From Heligmosomoides polygyrus polygyrus (taxonomy: Eukaryota; Nematoda; Chromadorea; Rhabditida; Heligmosomidae), in the NCBI GenBank assembly GCA_947396885.1, contig OX377205.1, positions 64,638,969-64,702,968 of the forward strand: DNA of 64,000 nt, given 5' to 3'. Shown here one piece after another: positions 47,401 to 59,400 of this stretch. Under the pieces are notes generated by a model. It saw only the letters and a list, made by a program, of their open reading frames with translations. It had not been told where the DNA came from and ran no database searches. The translations under genes were made by a program, and so were the position numbers. Position 1 is the first letter of the stretch. Each line of letters starts with the position of its first letter.

Positions 47401-50400
47401 CGGCAAGACTTTGGAGTGCGCTGTGCACAATGTATATAGGATCGAACCTATCAATCGACTCGGCGCGACAGTTCGCAAATAGCACCGCGGGCGTGTTCGG
47501 AGCGCGATAACTCTGTCAGCTTCCAGTCTTTCTGGCTGCATCGTGAGCATTCCGTAGGCAGTAATATGCTCTAGTGAATCGCCAAAGCACAGCAAATTAT
47601 CTTACGAATTGGCAAGGTTACGGCGGTGCGAAAAAGCAGGTTGGTCATGTGTGACACGATTTTTTCAGAATTCGGTCGACCGCTACGGGTACACTAGGCG
47701 AGCTAACGGCGTGCAAACTCGCGGACGAGTAAAGCACCAAAGGCACTTCACGATGATCTGCTCCTAACTCTGCAACTGCCTAAACTGCCTTACCCCCATC
47801 TGCCATTTTAGAGCGGCGGACGGCAGTGGTGAAGCTTCTTCCGCCCTAACTCGCCCATATTCGAGATTTCGAGCCCCAGCCAGGGTACCATTTTGTTCAC
47901 CTCGAAAAGCCCCATCGAACGGTATCAATCTCGCCCAATTTTGAAAACATCGATTTTTTGACAGTTTCCCATCGAAGACGGCTTCGTGGCCGCGCCAGAC
48001 GGACGATGACGTCATCGAAAACCGATGTTTCCAAAATTGGCCGAATTTGGTACCATTTCATAGAGCTTTTCGTGCTGAATTGAATGGTGTCGCTGCTAGC
48101 GGCAAGAACTGTAATCTGGGCGATTAAAAGCGCGGAGAACATCGACCGTTGTTGTGCTAAATTAGACGCACAGGCGTGTTCTGAGCACGATAATTCTGTC
48201 ACTTTTGAATCTTTCGGGCAGCAACTTGTGGATTTTGTAAGCAGTAATATGCTCTAGTAAAGAGCCAAAGCATAGCAAATTATCTTACGAATTGGCAAGG
48301 TTACGGCGGTGTGAATATGCAGGTTGGGCATGTGTGACACGATTTTTTCAGAATTCGATCGACTGCTGCGGGTACACGAGGCGAGCTAACGGCATGCAAA
48401 CTTGAGGACGAGTAAAGCACCGAAGGCATTTTACGATGTCGTGCTCGTAGCTCTCTAGATGCCTAAACTGCTTTAGCACAATCTGCCATTTTGGAGCGGC
48501 GGAGGGCGAAGGCGAAGTTCCTTCCGCCCTTACTTGCCCACATTCGAGTTCTAGACGCTCTCAATGGTACCGCTCTGTTCAGCTCGGAAAGCTCTATCGA
48601 ACGGTACCAATCCCGTCCAATTGCGGGAAAATTGATTTTTTCTCGCTCTTCGCAGTGCCCGCCCGGACGATGACGTCATTGAAAGTCAATGATTTCGAAA
48701 AATGCCAAATGCTCTTGTCCAAACCTCATTCAAATTCATCCTTAGGGGGTTATTTGGTGCGCTAATTACGAATCCGATGTCCGTTTTTGAAAATTGCGCC
48801 GATATTGGCATGCTACAGCCATTTGAGGTTGGTAGGGTCAGGATCGCTGACCATCCTCAGTTATCGGTATGGGTGGTCTCCTGCAATAATCGATCAAATG
48901 GACTTCGGCATCGTATTCGGCACCTTGAATAACCCCTGCCATTAGNNNNNNNNNNNNNNNNNNNNNNNNNNNNNNNNNNNNNNNNNNNNNNNNNNNNNNN
49001 NNNNNNNNNNNNNNNNNNNNNNNNNNNNNNNNNNNNNNNNNNNNNNNNNNNNNNNNNNNNNNNNNNNNNNNNNNNNNNNNNNNNNNNNNNNNNNNNNNNN
49101 NNNNNNNNNNNNNNNNNNNNNNNNNNNNNNNNNNNNNNNNNNNNNCTTAAATCTTATCGGATTTAGACGAAGTAAGCACCGCTCGAGCACACTTTTGCCA
49201 ACGGGGAACAAATTGACTTATTCCATCAACGAAAGAATTAGATGGTCGAGATTCGATAAAATTCACGAAAGCTGTTTTGGCTTGGTGTTAACTGGTGAAG
49301 GTTTTACCAGCGAGAAAGTTCTGAAAATGTTTGAAAAACGGCAGTTCGTTGGTGAGAAGCCTGGAGAATATGACGGGTGAGGCAGAATTTCAACCCTTAG
49401 TTCGTTTAATGTTCATGTGGTGATTAGCGAAACGTGTGGCGGGCGCTATCGTGCAAAAGAATCGGGCCTCTTCTGTTGACCAGTTCCGGCTGAATTAGAT
49501 GCAATTTTCGGTGAATTTTGTCGAATTCCTTACAGTGGGACTTTGCTGTGATCGTTTAGCCTAGCACCGAAAAGTTGTACACCAGCCGCTGACCACCACA
49601 CAGTGACCATTACCTCTTTTGGTGGAGATTCGCCTTCGGAAAATGCCTAGGGGGTTCATTGGCGTGCAACCACCTTCCAAAGGCGTATCAAAGCATCTGC
49701 AACAGCAGTTTTACTGACGTCTAGCTCTTCCGCGATACCGCGAACTGTTTGGGAAGGTTCGGCTTCCACCAATTCCTTCAACTCGTCGTCCAGAGGCCGT
49801 ATTCATGAAGCGGCAGGAGCGGGAAATAAGCGACATCATCTCTCGCCTCTCTCTCCTGCCTCGCTCTCTCGCCTCGATCGCTCCGAGTGGGAAGCCGGGA
49901 AGATCCCGGGAGCGTTCATGAATACGGCTACAGGATTGCTCTAGGTCGACCGCTACGGGATCATCTTCGAGGATGAAATCTCCAGTCCGGATTTTACTGA
50001 AGCACTGGCGCACAGTGCCTTCTCCAACTCTATTAGGCCCCACACTTGATCGATATGTCGAGCTGTCTCGGCTGCGGATTGTCCCAGTTTGAAGTTGAAA
50101 TAAAATATCGCTCGGAATTGCTCTTTCGACATACTCCAATAAGCCCTTCAAGAACAGAAATATAAGTTGAATTTTTACTTCATAATAGACGAATGAAAGA
50201 TAGCAACGCAAAACGCTGAGAACTTTTCGGACAACCTAATAACATGAGTTTGTTGGCTGAAAATTTTGGTACGATTTCTTTCATGCTTTCATTCACTTAC
50301 TCAAAAACTGAACACTTCGTTTGAAGTTTTATAAAATTCTCATTTTTTTGTAGAAAATAATGGTTGATGTCCTGTTCTAAAGAGCAGAACAGCGGCAGTT

Positions 50401-53400
50401 TTAGCGCCAAAAAGGGATTGCGCCATGCAATTGTCCAAGACTTCGCTGTTTTTATTCGATTGATAGCAAAATTGCTGCTTGCGTAGATTTTTACGCCTCT
50501 TAACAACATATCAAAGAAAATTGTAAAAAAAACACATATTCTCACCTTGATACTTCATGTCAGCGTTCACACTGTTAGGAGGGGGGCAAAAGTAATGAGA
50601 CAAATTGAAAAAAATTCTTTATCTCTTTATAACTCAATTACAAATCAACGATGCTGAGGAATATGTATGCCATTAAGGTCAGTGACCTTGCTGCCATCGA
50701 TCAGCCAACTTCCTGATCCCATCCTTCCAGAACTGTTTAGGCCTGGTGCTGATCCACTGCTCGTTATTGTTGTCGAGGTCTGCTTGGGTCCTTGTGTTCC
50801 TTCCGACCATGAAGTCCCGTAGGCCCAAGAAGTAGTGGTAGTCGCATAGAGAGATGTCCGGCGAATACGGTGGGTGAAGCATGTGAACGTAGCCCAGCTG
50901 GGCAAGCTTATCCATGGTCACTTGTTCCCGATGGGGTGCGGCGTTGTCGAAGAGGAGGACCTTCTTGACGCGCTGCGACTGAATAAGTTCGAGTCGCAGG
51001 TCCATCTCTTCTATTTCGTTTACCATGGCCTTGGAGTCCATCGTGCTTTTGGTAAACAGCTTCCAGTATACCGGTCTATGGGCGCAGACACAAACGCTCT
51101 GAAGGTGCTTCTCGCCGTGAATATCTCGCCGAACGAAGGTCGATAACGGGTCAACAGGCCTCACCCAGACTGGCTGCTTGGCAGCGCTAAGGTAGAAGAC
51201 GTACTTCTCATCTTGCGTAACTATTGAGTCCAGGCTGCTCGGGTTGGGAATTGGGCGAGATTAGCGCAATATAGGTCGACTCGTCAGACTGGGGTTTCGG
51301 CATGAGACAGGCTGGGGTTTTGGCATGCTTCTGGAAAGGGCGGAAGGGGTAACTTCTCAGGTGGCCTTCAGTAGCTAGCATACAAACATGCAAATACGAT
51401 AAGCACGAAACCAGAGTGCAGTCACGAGATATATGGACACGGCATGGAGAGTCTCATTACTTTTGGTCCCCCCTAATATAATTCAAATAAAATTCGGGGT
51501 GAGCTTTCCAAGCGCAGGGCGCAATCTGCTCTTTGATGCACTAAATGATTGCTACCTTGTTGCGCTTTAAGACAAAGGTTAGTTTATTATTTTTTCAAAA
51601 GGAAGAAAACTTGTGTAAAATTATTATACTCGTTCGGGCAGCTGAACCTAAAAAAATTCAAGAAAGTTATACCAAATTTTCCTTGGAGAAAAAATTATTC
51701 TACCCTTTTTGAAGTGTTTGTATTTTAACCTGTAAGAAGCTCACTTCAATTTGAAAGATGTTAAATTCCACTTTAATTCGAAACGTGTCCAGCTCGACGT
51801 GAAAATGGTAAACACATATTTTACATTGTGGCTAGACACACAATTTTGAGAATTATAGAATCTATGGGATCTCCGCAATCCGGAAAACCCAAAAGGTCCT
51901 CAAGATTTGGCAGTATGGATCGATATTGGTGAGCTGCGTAAGGTTGAACAGCCCGTAGTTACGAGAAAGAGAAGTGAGGGATTCGTTGGTCATGCAGCCG
52001 AGTGCAATGTCTCTGTAGGGCATGTCAGGTCAGTGCAATTATGGTCGAAGAAGACCTCTACATCGACGCTCGATCTGGTGCGTCAAAATATTGGCGTCTG
52101 GGCTGGTTGAAAATTTTGAGCGGAAAAATACTTAATATGAATTCTGGGCTTCCCAGCATTCATTCTGCAAAGACTGAGCATGAAACGCTGTAGAAGCTCA
52201 GCCGCACTTTTGAAAGAAGTCTTCACTTTAACCAGCTGAAATTCGGGCATCTGATTACCTGACTTCTCGATATTTGATACTTGGAGTCTCCACATTAGCC
52301 AACAAATTTTTGGACAAACTCATTTTCTTAGGGCATAGATATTCGCAGCCAAAATCGACGACAGGGAGTGCTCTTTACCAAGGTTCACTTGCAGTTTTGA
52401 CGAATTGCAACCAACACACAAATGCCCAGAGTGAGCTCGAAACGTAAATTTTCTATGGCATTTTCCCTCTTTAAAGATGAGCAGATTGCAAGCTACAATA
52501 ACAGGTTTAAACTGAGGATGCTTCCGTTGAAATAAACAAAATCAGTTGAAGCAGCTGCAGACATTTTCCTGCCAAATTTGGTACCAAATGAATTGTCGCA
52601 GCCAGGAGAAGGTCATAAACAGCAAGAAAATACAATTTAGTTAGGTTTAAAAATTTTAAAATTCAACTGGGCAGCACTATTTGTGCCTGGGGACATAATT
52701 AAGCGAGACTCGGCGACGGTGCTGGGTCGGGTCACCGCAATTAGGACCCTCCTTAATTGCGGCATGGGTTTCAGGCTTCCATCCACTTTTTAATGGCGGT
52801 TGCATGCCCATTGGTAGGTAGTATGATGCTAGGAGCCCTTGTAAATTTTGGTGAGAAAGCCTTTATTTTGAACAAAGTTATCATGATGCGACGCAAAAAA
52901 CGCGTTTTTGCGTCGCAAACGTCGTTTGGTTGAACGTTTAGCGGCGGTACTGTACTACAGCGTGAGGGGCAGACATGTTTCAAACTCTTTCGAATACATG
53001 GAAAAGCAACATACCTTAGATGAATATCGAGAGTTGCGCCTTGACCGTAGCCGATCTTGCAGACGTTACAGCGGAAGGGCTTCTTCTCACCGGGACTGGA
53101 TGGATTCTGTAGAGCGGCTAACACCTGAAAAAACGGTTATCAGGATATGGCCACTATCGGGCTGTCTTTCCACCACTCAGCCAGTTGCCCAGTCGAGCTC
53201 CGCTACCTCGTCCCTCTCTGTGGGTTCTACGTCATCAAAATGAATTAATATCACGCGCTCCTCCACACAAAAGGTGCGTGAGTGTGTACCGGCTGGGGTG
53301 ACGGCGTCGGTGGTGGGAGATTAGCGAGCTCGCTGCCGCATTCATAATACCGAGGCAAATCATGATGGAATTAATTCCGATTTCCCATGATCAAGTGAGA

Positions 53401-56400
53401 AGTGTGTGCGTATGCGTATGAGAGCATGTCGACGGATACTGTAGACGGATCGGCGGGCGGCAGCGAGAACAACACCGAGAGAGTGAGAGCGGGGACAACG
53501 GCGACCCGCTGCTGGAGAGAGAGGCAAGCCGAGCACTTCATATCTCGCTGGAAAAAACCTCCAAAACAAACCACAATGGCTAATTAATCTCGCCACAAAT
53601 CCATTCGACAGAGAACTTAATTATTATACTCTCCAAAAGGGAAAAAACGACACTATACTGTCGACAGCTTCTCCACAGTCGCTCAGATAAACTAGTTTTG
53701 AAGTAGAATTCTCTAATTAAAAAATGGATCAGAAAAATGGAAGAACGCAGGAAACGGTATCAGAGATGCTACTGCTGCAAACAGCATTTACTATTAATCG
53801 CAAAACAAAACCAGTAGCTAATATATGAACATAGAAAGACCTAGTAAAATTTGAACAGCTGAAGTAACACATGGTAGGCTCCTACGCAGCAGAAGCCTGC
53901 ATTTTAATTTCCCAAGATTCTACCACAGACAAGGCAGAAGCTCACGCCCCTGACATTCCGGCATGAGATCAGGGCCAATGTGTAGACGCGACAACACTGA
54001 TATATTATCTAGCAGCACCGACATAACCCAGCCATTTGCGCTTTCCATTTAGTGGAAAATATTTTAAACCAAATACTGCATAAATAGAACAGCTAATGGA
54101 TAACAGCGCTCATCTTAAATTCACTCATGTGTTGTGGACGTCAAACGCAAGACCTGCTGTGTCTAAGTGTCCACTAGTGCGGCCTACGGATAAGTCATAA
54201 ACCCATAAGCAGCGTTTGGGAACCCTAATTCAGTGGGTTGTTAGAGTTAAGCAAAAACTCGAGCATCTGAGCAAACACATCTCCTACTATATAATGTTAC
54301 AGGATGTCTTGTTGCGATCAAAATTCTTGCGCCAGGCAGGACCTGAACTCGCACCCTCTGTTTTCCGGGAGAGATGCCTCGGCTAACACCAGCGACTGTC
54401 GCGTGTAACATCAGTGATATCCTCGTGGCAACGATCTATAGATGCGACCAAACAACGTTGATGGTGCAAGGCGTAGCATCCTACCCGGGGAGCAGATAGT
54501 GCGGGTTCCAATCCCGCCTGGCGCAAGAGTTTTGATCACAGCAAAGCATCCTGTGACATCATGCTGCGCCACGACCAGTCACTCCAGGCTTCAGCAAATG
54601 TGTTAAGACACCTTAAACCTCTGCTCAAGTGAAACATGACCTCTGACTTATCTTTGGATCAGCTTTGTTCTCAAGTGACCAGAGCGAATAGTGCGGCTGC
54701 TAGAAGGAAGGGTATTTCGATGACTTATGTTTCTTTCTCATTAGAGATTCTTCGGCCTCCGTCGTTGGAAAGATATCGGGCCGCTTGTCGCAGGGCCACG
54801 ATCTGCGTTCTCGGGTGGTGAATGAATCGGGAACCAAGCGTGTACTGCCCAGACATGCAGGTGGGATGCAAGGGATGGACTCCTTGCGCCTGCTGCGTCA
54901 GGTCGGCTCATAGTTTCTCCGAGGGCGTGGCGCATCGCACAGAGATGTTCCCGTCTGCGCAGAATGTATTTTGCGCGTCCGCTTCACTGAGAGGTACATC
55001 ATAAGGCGACTCGAGGCCGCCTGAGAAGTCTCGCCTGCCCTCCAACCGGCAGTCCGGAAGGCTGCCTGGGTTCCTTACAGGCACTATAGAGCCTGACAAG
55101 TAGAGTCTGTGCTTCAATCGAACGTGGCAGCACTGAAAAGCCTCAATCTCCTGTCCTCCAAAAGAGGCCCCACTTCTGCAGCGATAGCTAGGACGAGTAC
55201 GAAGAGGCTGCTAAAATCTCAGGGTCTAAAGCTGTGCCAAGAAAGAGAAAGACTAGAAAGACGATCTGTGCTTAGAATCGTCCGTCGAGGACCTAATGAT
55301 GCAAGCCTAGAGGATCAAGTACGACGTCGTCGGACTGACTGAGACGAGAGGGAAACGCCGGGAAGTAGTAAACACGAGAAACCTCCACCTCGTGACTATC
55401 TATTCCCCTACACTGTCGTCCACGTCTCTGAGTCGTATACTAGCGCAAGAAGAACCCTCCACAGTTCTTCCTGCGCTAGTGCGCGCCTCAGAGACTTTGA
55501 CGATACGAAAGCGCGATGAGCACGCGCTCAACGTTATCGAGAGGACAACGCTCGGATTTACCTGAGTCACGCATGTGAAAGAGGGCCTGCGTAATTTCGA
55601 GCTATGTCGACGGTTATGAATCAGAGATGCTGTCGCTTGTGACAAGTCATCGGAAATTGGGTGGGCCGGACACATAATGCGTTTAGCTGGCTACCGCTGG
55701 GCAAGAGTCATCAACGACTGGATTCCACGAGATAGGCAGAGAACACCAAGGCGCCCACCAACTTTATTTGCAAAGAGCACAAGACGCATTCTGGTCGTTC
55801 AAATTTGTTATCGATTAGCGCTCGGACACTTCGTAGATGACGCTCTTCGCAATCCTGAAGCAAAGAGGATCCGCTGGAGCAGTCTGACCCAGTGTCCGAG
55901 CGCTAACCAATAACAAATCTGAACGACCACAATGCGTCCTGTGCTCTTTGCAAATAAAGTTCGAAGCTTACAGCAATCGTTTACTAGAGTGAGACGTCAT
56001 CAGTTTGTCTAGTAAAGAACGAGCAGAATGAGCTAAAAACGGGTTGAAAGGAAGCCCAGATGGCCACGGAAGGAAATTCCTGCAGTCTTACCAGGGAGGG
56101 GTCTCAGGCGTATGTGTGGACGGCGAAAATCGATTCCACTGCAAGAATCTCCACCCTTCATATAGTAAGAAGTATGTTCCATTTTTACAAAGCCGTAGGG
56201 ACCCTGAAAACTTATTATGCGATCGATCAATCGCACAAGGCAATACCTTCCAGCATCTAGTATAGAGATAAAATGCGACAATACTACTACATGAGCGCGG
56301 AGTCAGGTTTTCGATTTCTTGTCCTTGAACATTCTTGCATTTTTTCATATATTCGATGTTTTAAAAGCGTTAATCGGTACGGTTGTGCGATCCCATCGCA

Positions 56401-59400
56401 AACTTTCAAATCCCTTAATCACGAAAGCTGAAGGACTTTGCAAAAATGGGTCACACTTCTCACCACTTGAAGGGTGAAGATTTTCGCAGTGGCAGAACCA
56501 ATTTGCCGTTTAGTCATATCTGTGGGATCCTTCGCAGGTCAGTTTTTTCAGCTGAGAAATTTACTGACCTTCGCAGGTCAGTAAATTTCTCAGCTTAGCA
56601 AGTGCTTAGGTCTCTACAAGGTGCATCCTGAAAGGCTTTTTTCAAGGGAGCAGCTCCTAGAGGTCATCAAAGACTTTTAGTAGTAATCAGGTCAAGTAAT
56701 TTTGCGAGGAATAATCCCAACCACAAGCAGGCTGCATAAACCAATCCAAAGAGGACAGGAGAATGAGAGCTTTGGACGGTTGAGTTTGAGAGAGCCTATG
56801 TGAGGATTCAATGGCTTTGAGACCTGAAACCTGGTCAAGGAGGCATTTCGATGCTATCGAATCACCGAGCCCATTCAATATGCTTTTAAAATCACGCCAG
56901 TAGAAGCCAGCCAAAGAAACTAACCAACGATAGAAGCAAGAAACTGCTTAGAGAAAGCATACAAATGCGACAAAGGAAGGTGACTGAGGTCTACATTGCC
57001 CAAGAAAAGCAGTTCCTCGTGCTCCTTTTTTCGCCAATAGCAGTTCGCCAGTGCCCCAGACCTTTTTCGCTGATGTAGAGCTTCCCAGAGCTAAACAACC
57101 AATGCCGTGGACCTCCAGGAGTAGACAATGGTCCCACGGTGCGCAACTCAGGAGCACCTTTGATGAACTATCGCCGAAGTGAAGCCGCCGAGCATCGCTT
57201 TCAAGGCAGCAGTCGCTTTCCCTCAACATACCGTACCACAACAAAGAAGCTGCGTATCGGCTCAATGGAACACCGGAATTGCGTCGCGGTCCTCGTGGCG
57301 TTGAGTGAAAACTCACGGTGCTTTCAGAACTATACGCGTGACGGACACAACGGGATGGGCGAGTGAGTCAGCGTATTAAGTAGCAACTCTCCGTTCCTCA
57401 CGCAGCGACCGCTGGAGGGTCTCAGTTTCGCTTCGGCGTTGTCTGCTCACTCTAACGAAATCGCCCTTTCGACGACGTTAATTTGTGCGGCGTAATTTAG
57501 AAAATCCGGTTCCTCCGCGCACAGATTAATTAACCTTTCCGCTGCCGTCTTCCTTCGGCAGGGTATTACATTATAAACAACACGATAGATTCATTCCACT
57601 TCAGAATGAAAAACTCGGGCGGGTATGTAGCCACTGGTAATGATGGGAAGAAACAGTGATTTCAGGTCTGCTTGAATACATTGGACGAAAACCAAGGGTG
57701 AGAGAGCAGCGAGATCGAGTGGTGAGAAACCGAAAGTGGGGAAGGTGCGCGACTCCCTCTGGGGCGCTGGATGAGAAGGGGCTTAGCCGACCAGTACGCG
57801 TTTGGAGGCGTCCACTAAAGGCTCCCTGTGGTTTCTAAGAAGTGTTGGGAGTGACCACAGGAGTGGTGGCGACGTTCAGATATTCCTGATGACGGAGGTG
57901 AATAGCGGCGGCTGGCGACGATCAATACTCGAATGCTCGTGCGCCCCGATGCGAATTCGAAAGTAATAACGCCGGTCGACGGGCTCTCTCGGTGAACTAA
58001 ATCATTAATTACAGAACCTGTATGGCCGGGCGGGCCGCGTCATGCGCCCGTCGCCCGTCCGTCGCTCGCACGAGCGGCGCGAGGCGACGGCAACGGCGAT
58101 CTCGATCGCTCGGACTACTTCGGAGCGAGGATCAGCGCAGAGCGACGGACCTTGCCAGGTTAATGAGGGCACGGTCGGCCGGAGAGAGCGCTGTTATGGA
58201 AGCCCCTCAAAAACCCGGCGGTTTTTGAGGCTCTTGCAGCATCAACCCCTTCAGATGAAGATTCGGAGAAGTGCTGCATTTTGACACCACTGTAACAGAA
58301 CAGCAGCCGCCTTCGACAAAACCAACGAATCAACAATGAAGAGCGCAGTTCCAAAATGGATATTTCTAAGTGGAAACACCGATTAGCGAAGTACGGTTCT
58401 CGATTTCCAATCGAAATTCAATCTCCACAAAGGATCGAACAGCTTAGCAGCTATGACGACAAGACCTATGGTACCCTTCCAACAACAAAAAGCACAGTCA
58501 CGACATAAACTTGGTGAAAGCATCTCGATTTAGATGGTAGGTAGCATATATAATAATGCGTTTCTATCAACGACCTTTGTGACCTAAGCAGTCATTCAAT
58601 TATCAAAGCTAGAAGTAAGAGCCACTAACAACGGGGGGAAGGGGGGGGGGTCAGTGAGCTCGGTCCGGAGGCTCTGAACAAGAGCAATACGGTCTGGTAA
58701 GGCATCGGATGAGGATCACAGAAGTTTCGTTTCTGCTAAATGCCTCTGGGTCACTCAAAAATTGTAAAAAATGGTACCTCCTCAGTGCTGGCCGACAAAG
58801 CAAAAGTGAAGCCTGGAATGGCCTTGTCGAGTTCGGAAATTAGCCTAAAAACGACCTGGAGTTCCAGCTACCTTGTTATAGGTAGACCAGTACAAGATTT
58901 CCCAGGTTTCCTCAAAAAGAAGCTGCAGGGAACATTCAAGTGATTCATTCGCAACCACTACGCCAGCGATTGGGTGGCCAAGTAGATAGCGATGCGGACT
59001 TTCGGGAGGGGGTGGAGAGTTCGATTCCGGAGGTGGGTCTGCGATGTGCAGGTGTGCTATTCACATCATTGCAAATGAAGACTACATTCTGACTTCGGTA
59101 GAGTAGCATATTCGCCTCCTAACCCCGCTTTCCACCTGTTGCCAGATGTGGAAAAGGCCCCATAGTTTCGTCGTGCGTCCATTAAACCACGCTTGTCTCG
59201 CTTCGGAAGCTCTCGTCAGATGCTGCCCCTATGACTCTGTGATGTTCTTTATTAGCTGTGGAAATGTTTCTCACTGTCACCTCATTTGCAAACACGATCG
59301 AGAATTGTTGCTTTGGCCAACCATCAAGACGTGCTCATTCAGATTTATATATAGACTTTTTTCTAATGTTTTCGCAACTTCCACTAATTCCACTAACTAT

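Larger units (their letters stand above)
47491..48710. repeat. 683 bp tandem duplication, two diverged copies
   Basis: Copy 1 is about 47491-48050 and copy 2 about 48174-48710. They share CAGTAATATGCTCTAGT, ATTATCTTACGAATTGGCAA, GGTTACGGCGGTG, TGTGACACGATTTTTTCAGA, TTCCGCCCT and ATCGAACGGTA in the same order. Each ends near an identical GGACGATGACGTCAT. No coding frame spans them. Confidence 0.85.

Noticed and set aside
48942..49211. Frame crossing the N gap
   Set aside because: Mostly unknown residues; the real part is mariner remnant.
53360..53596. Overlapping open frames on both strands as a coding gene
   Set aside because: Open frames exist on both strands in a GC-rich stretch and none has a domain or clear splice partners.
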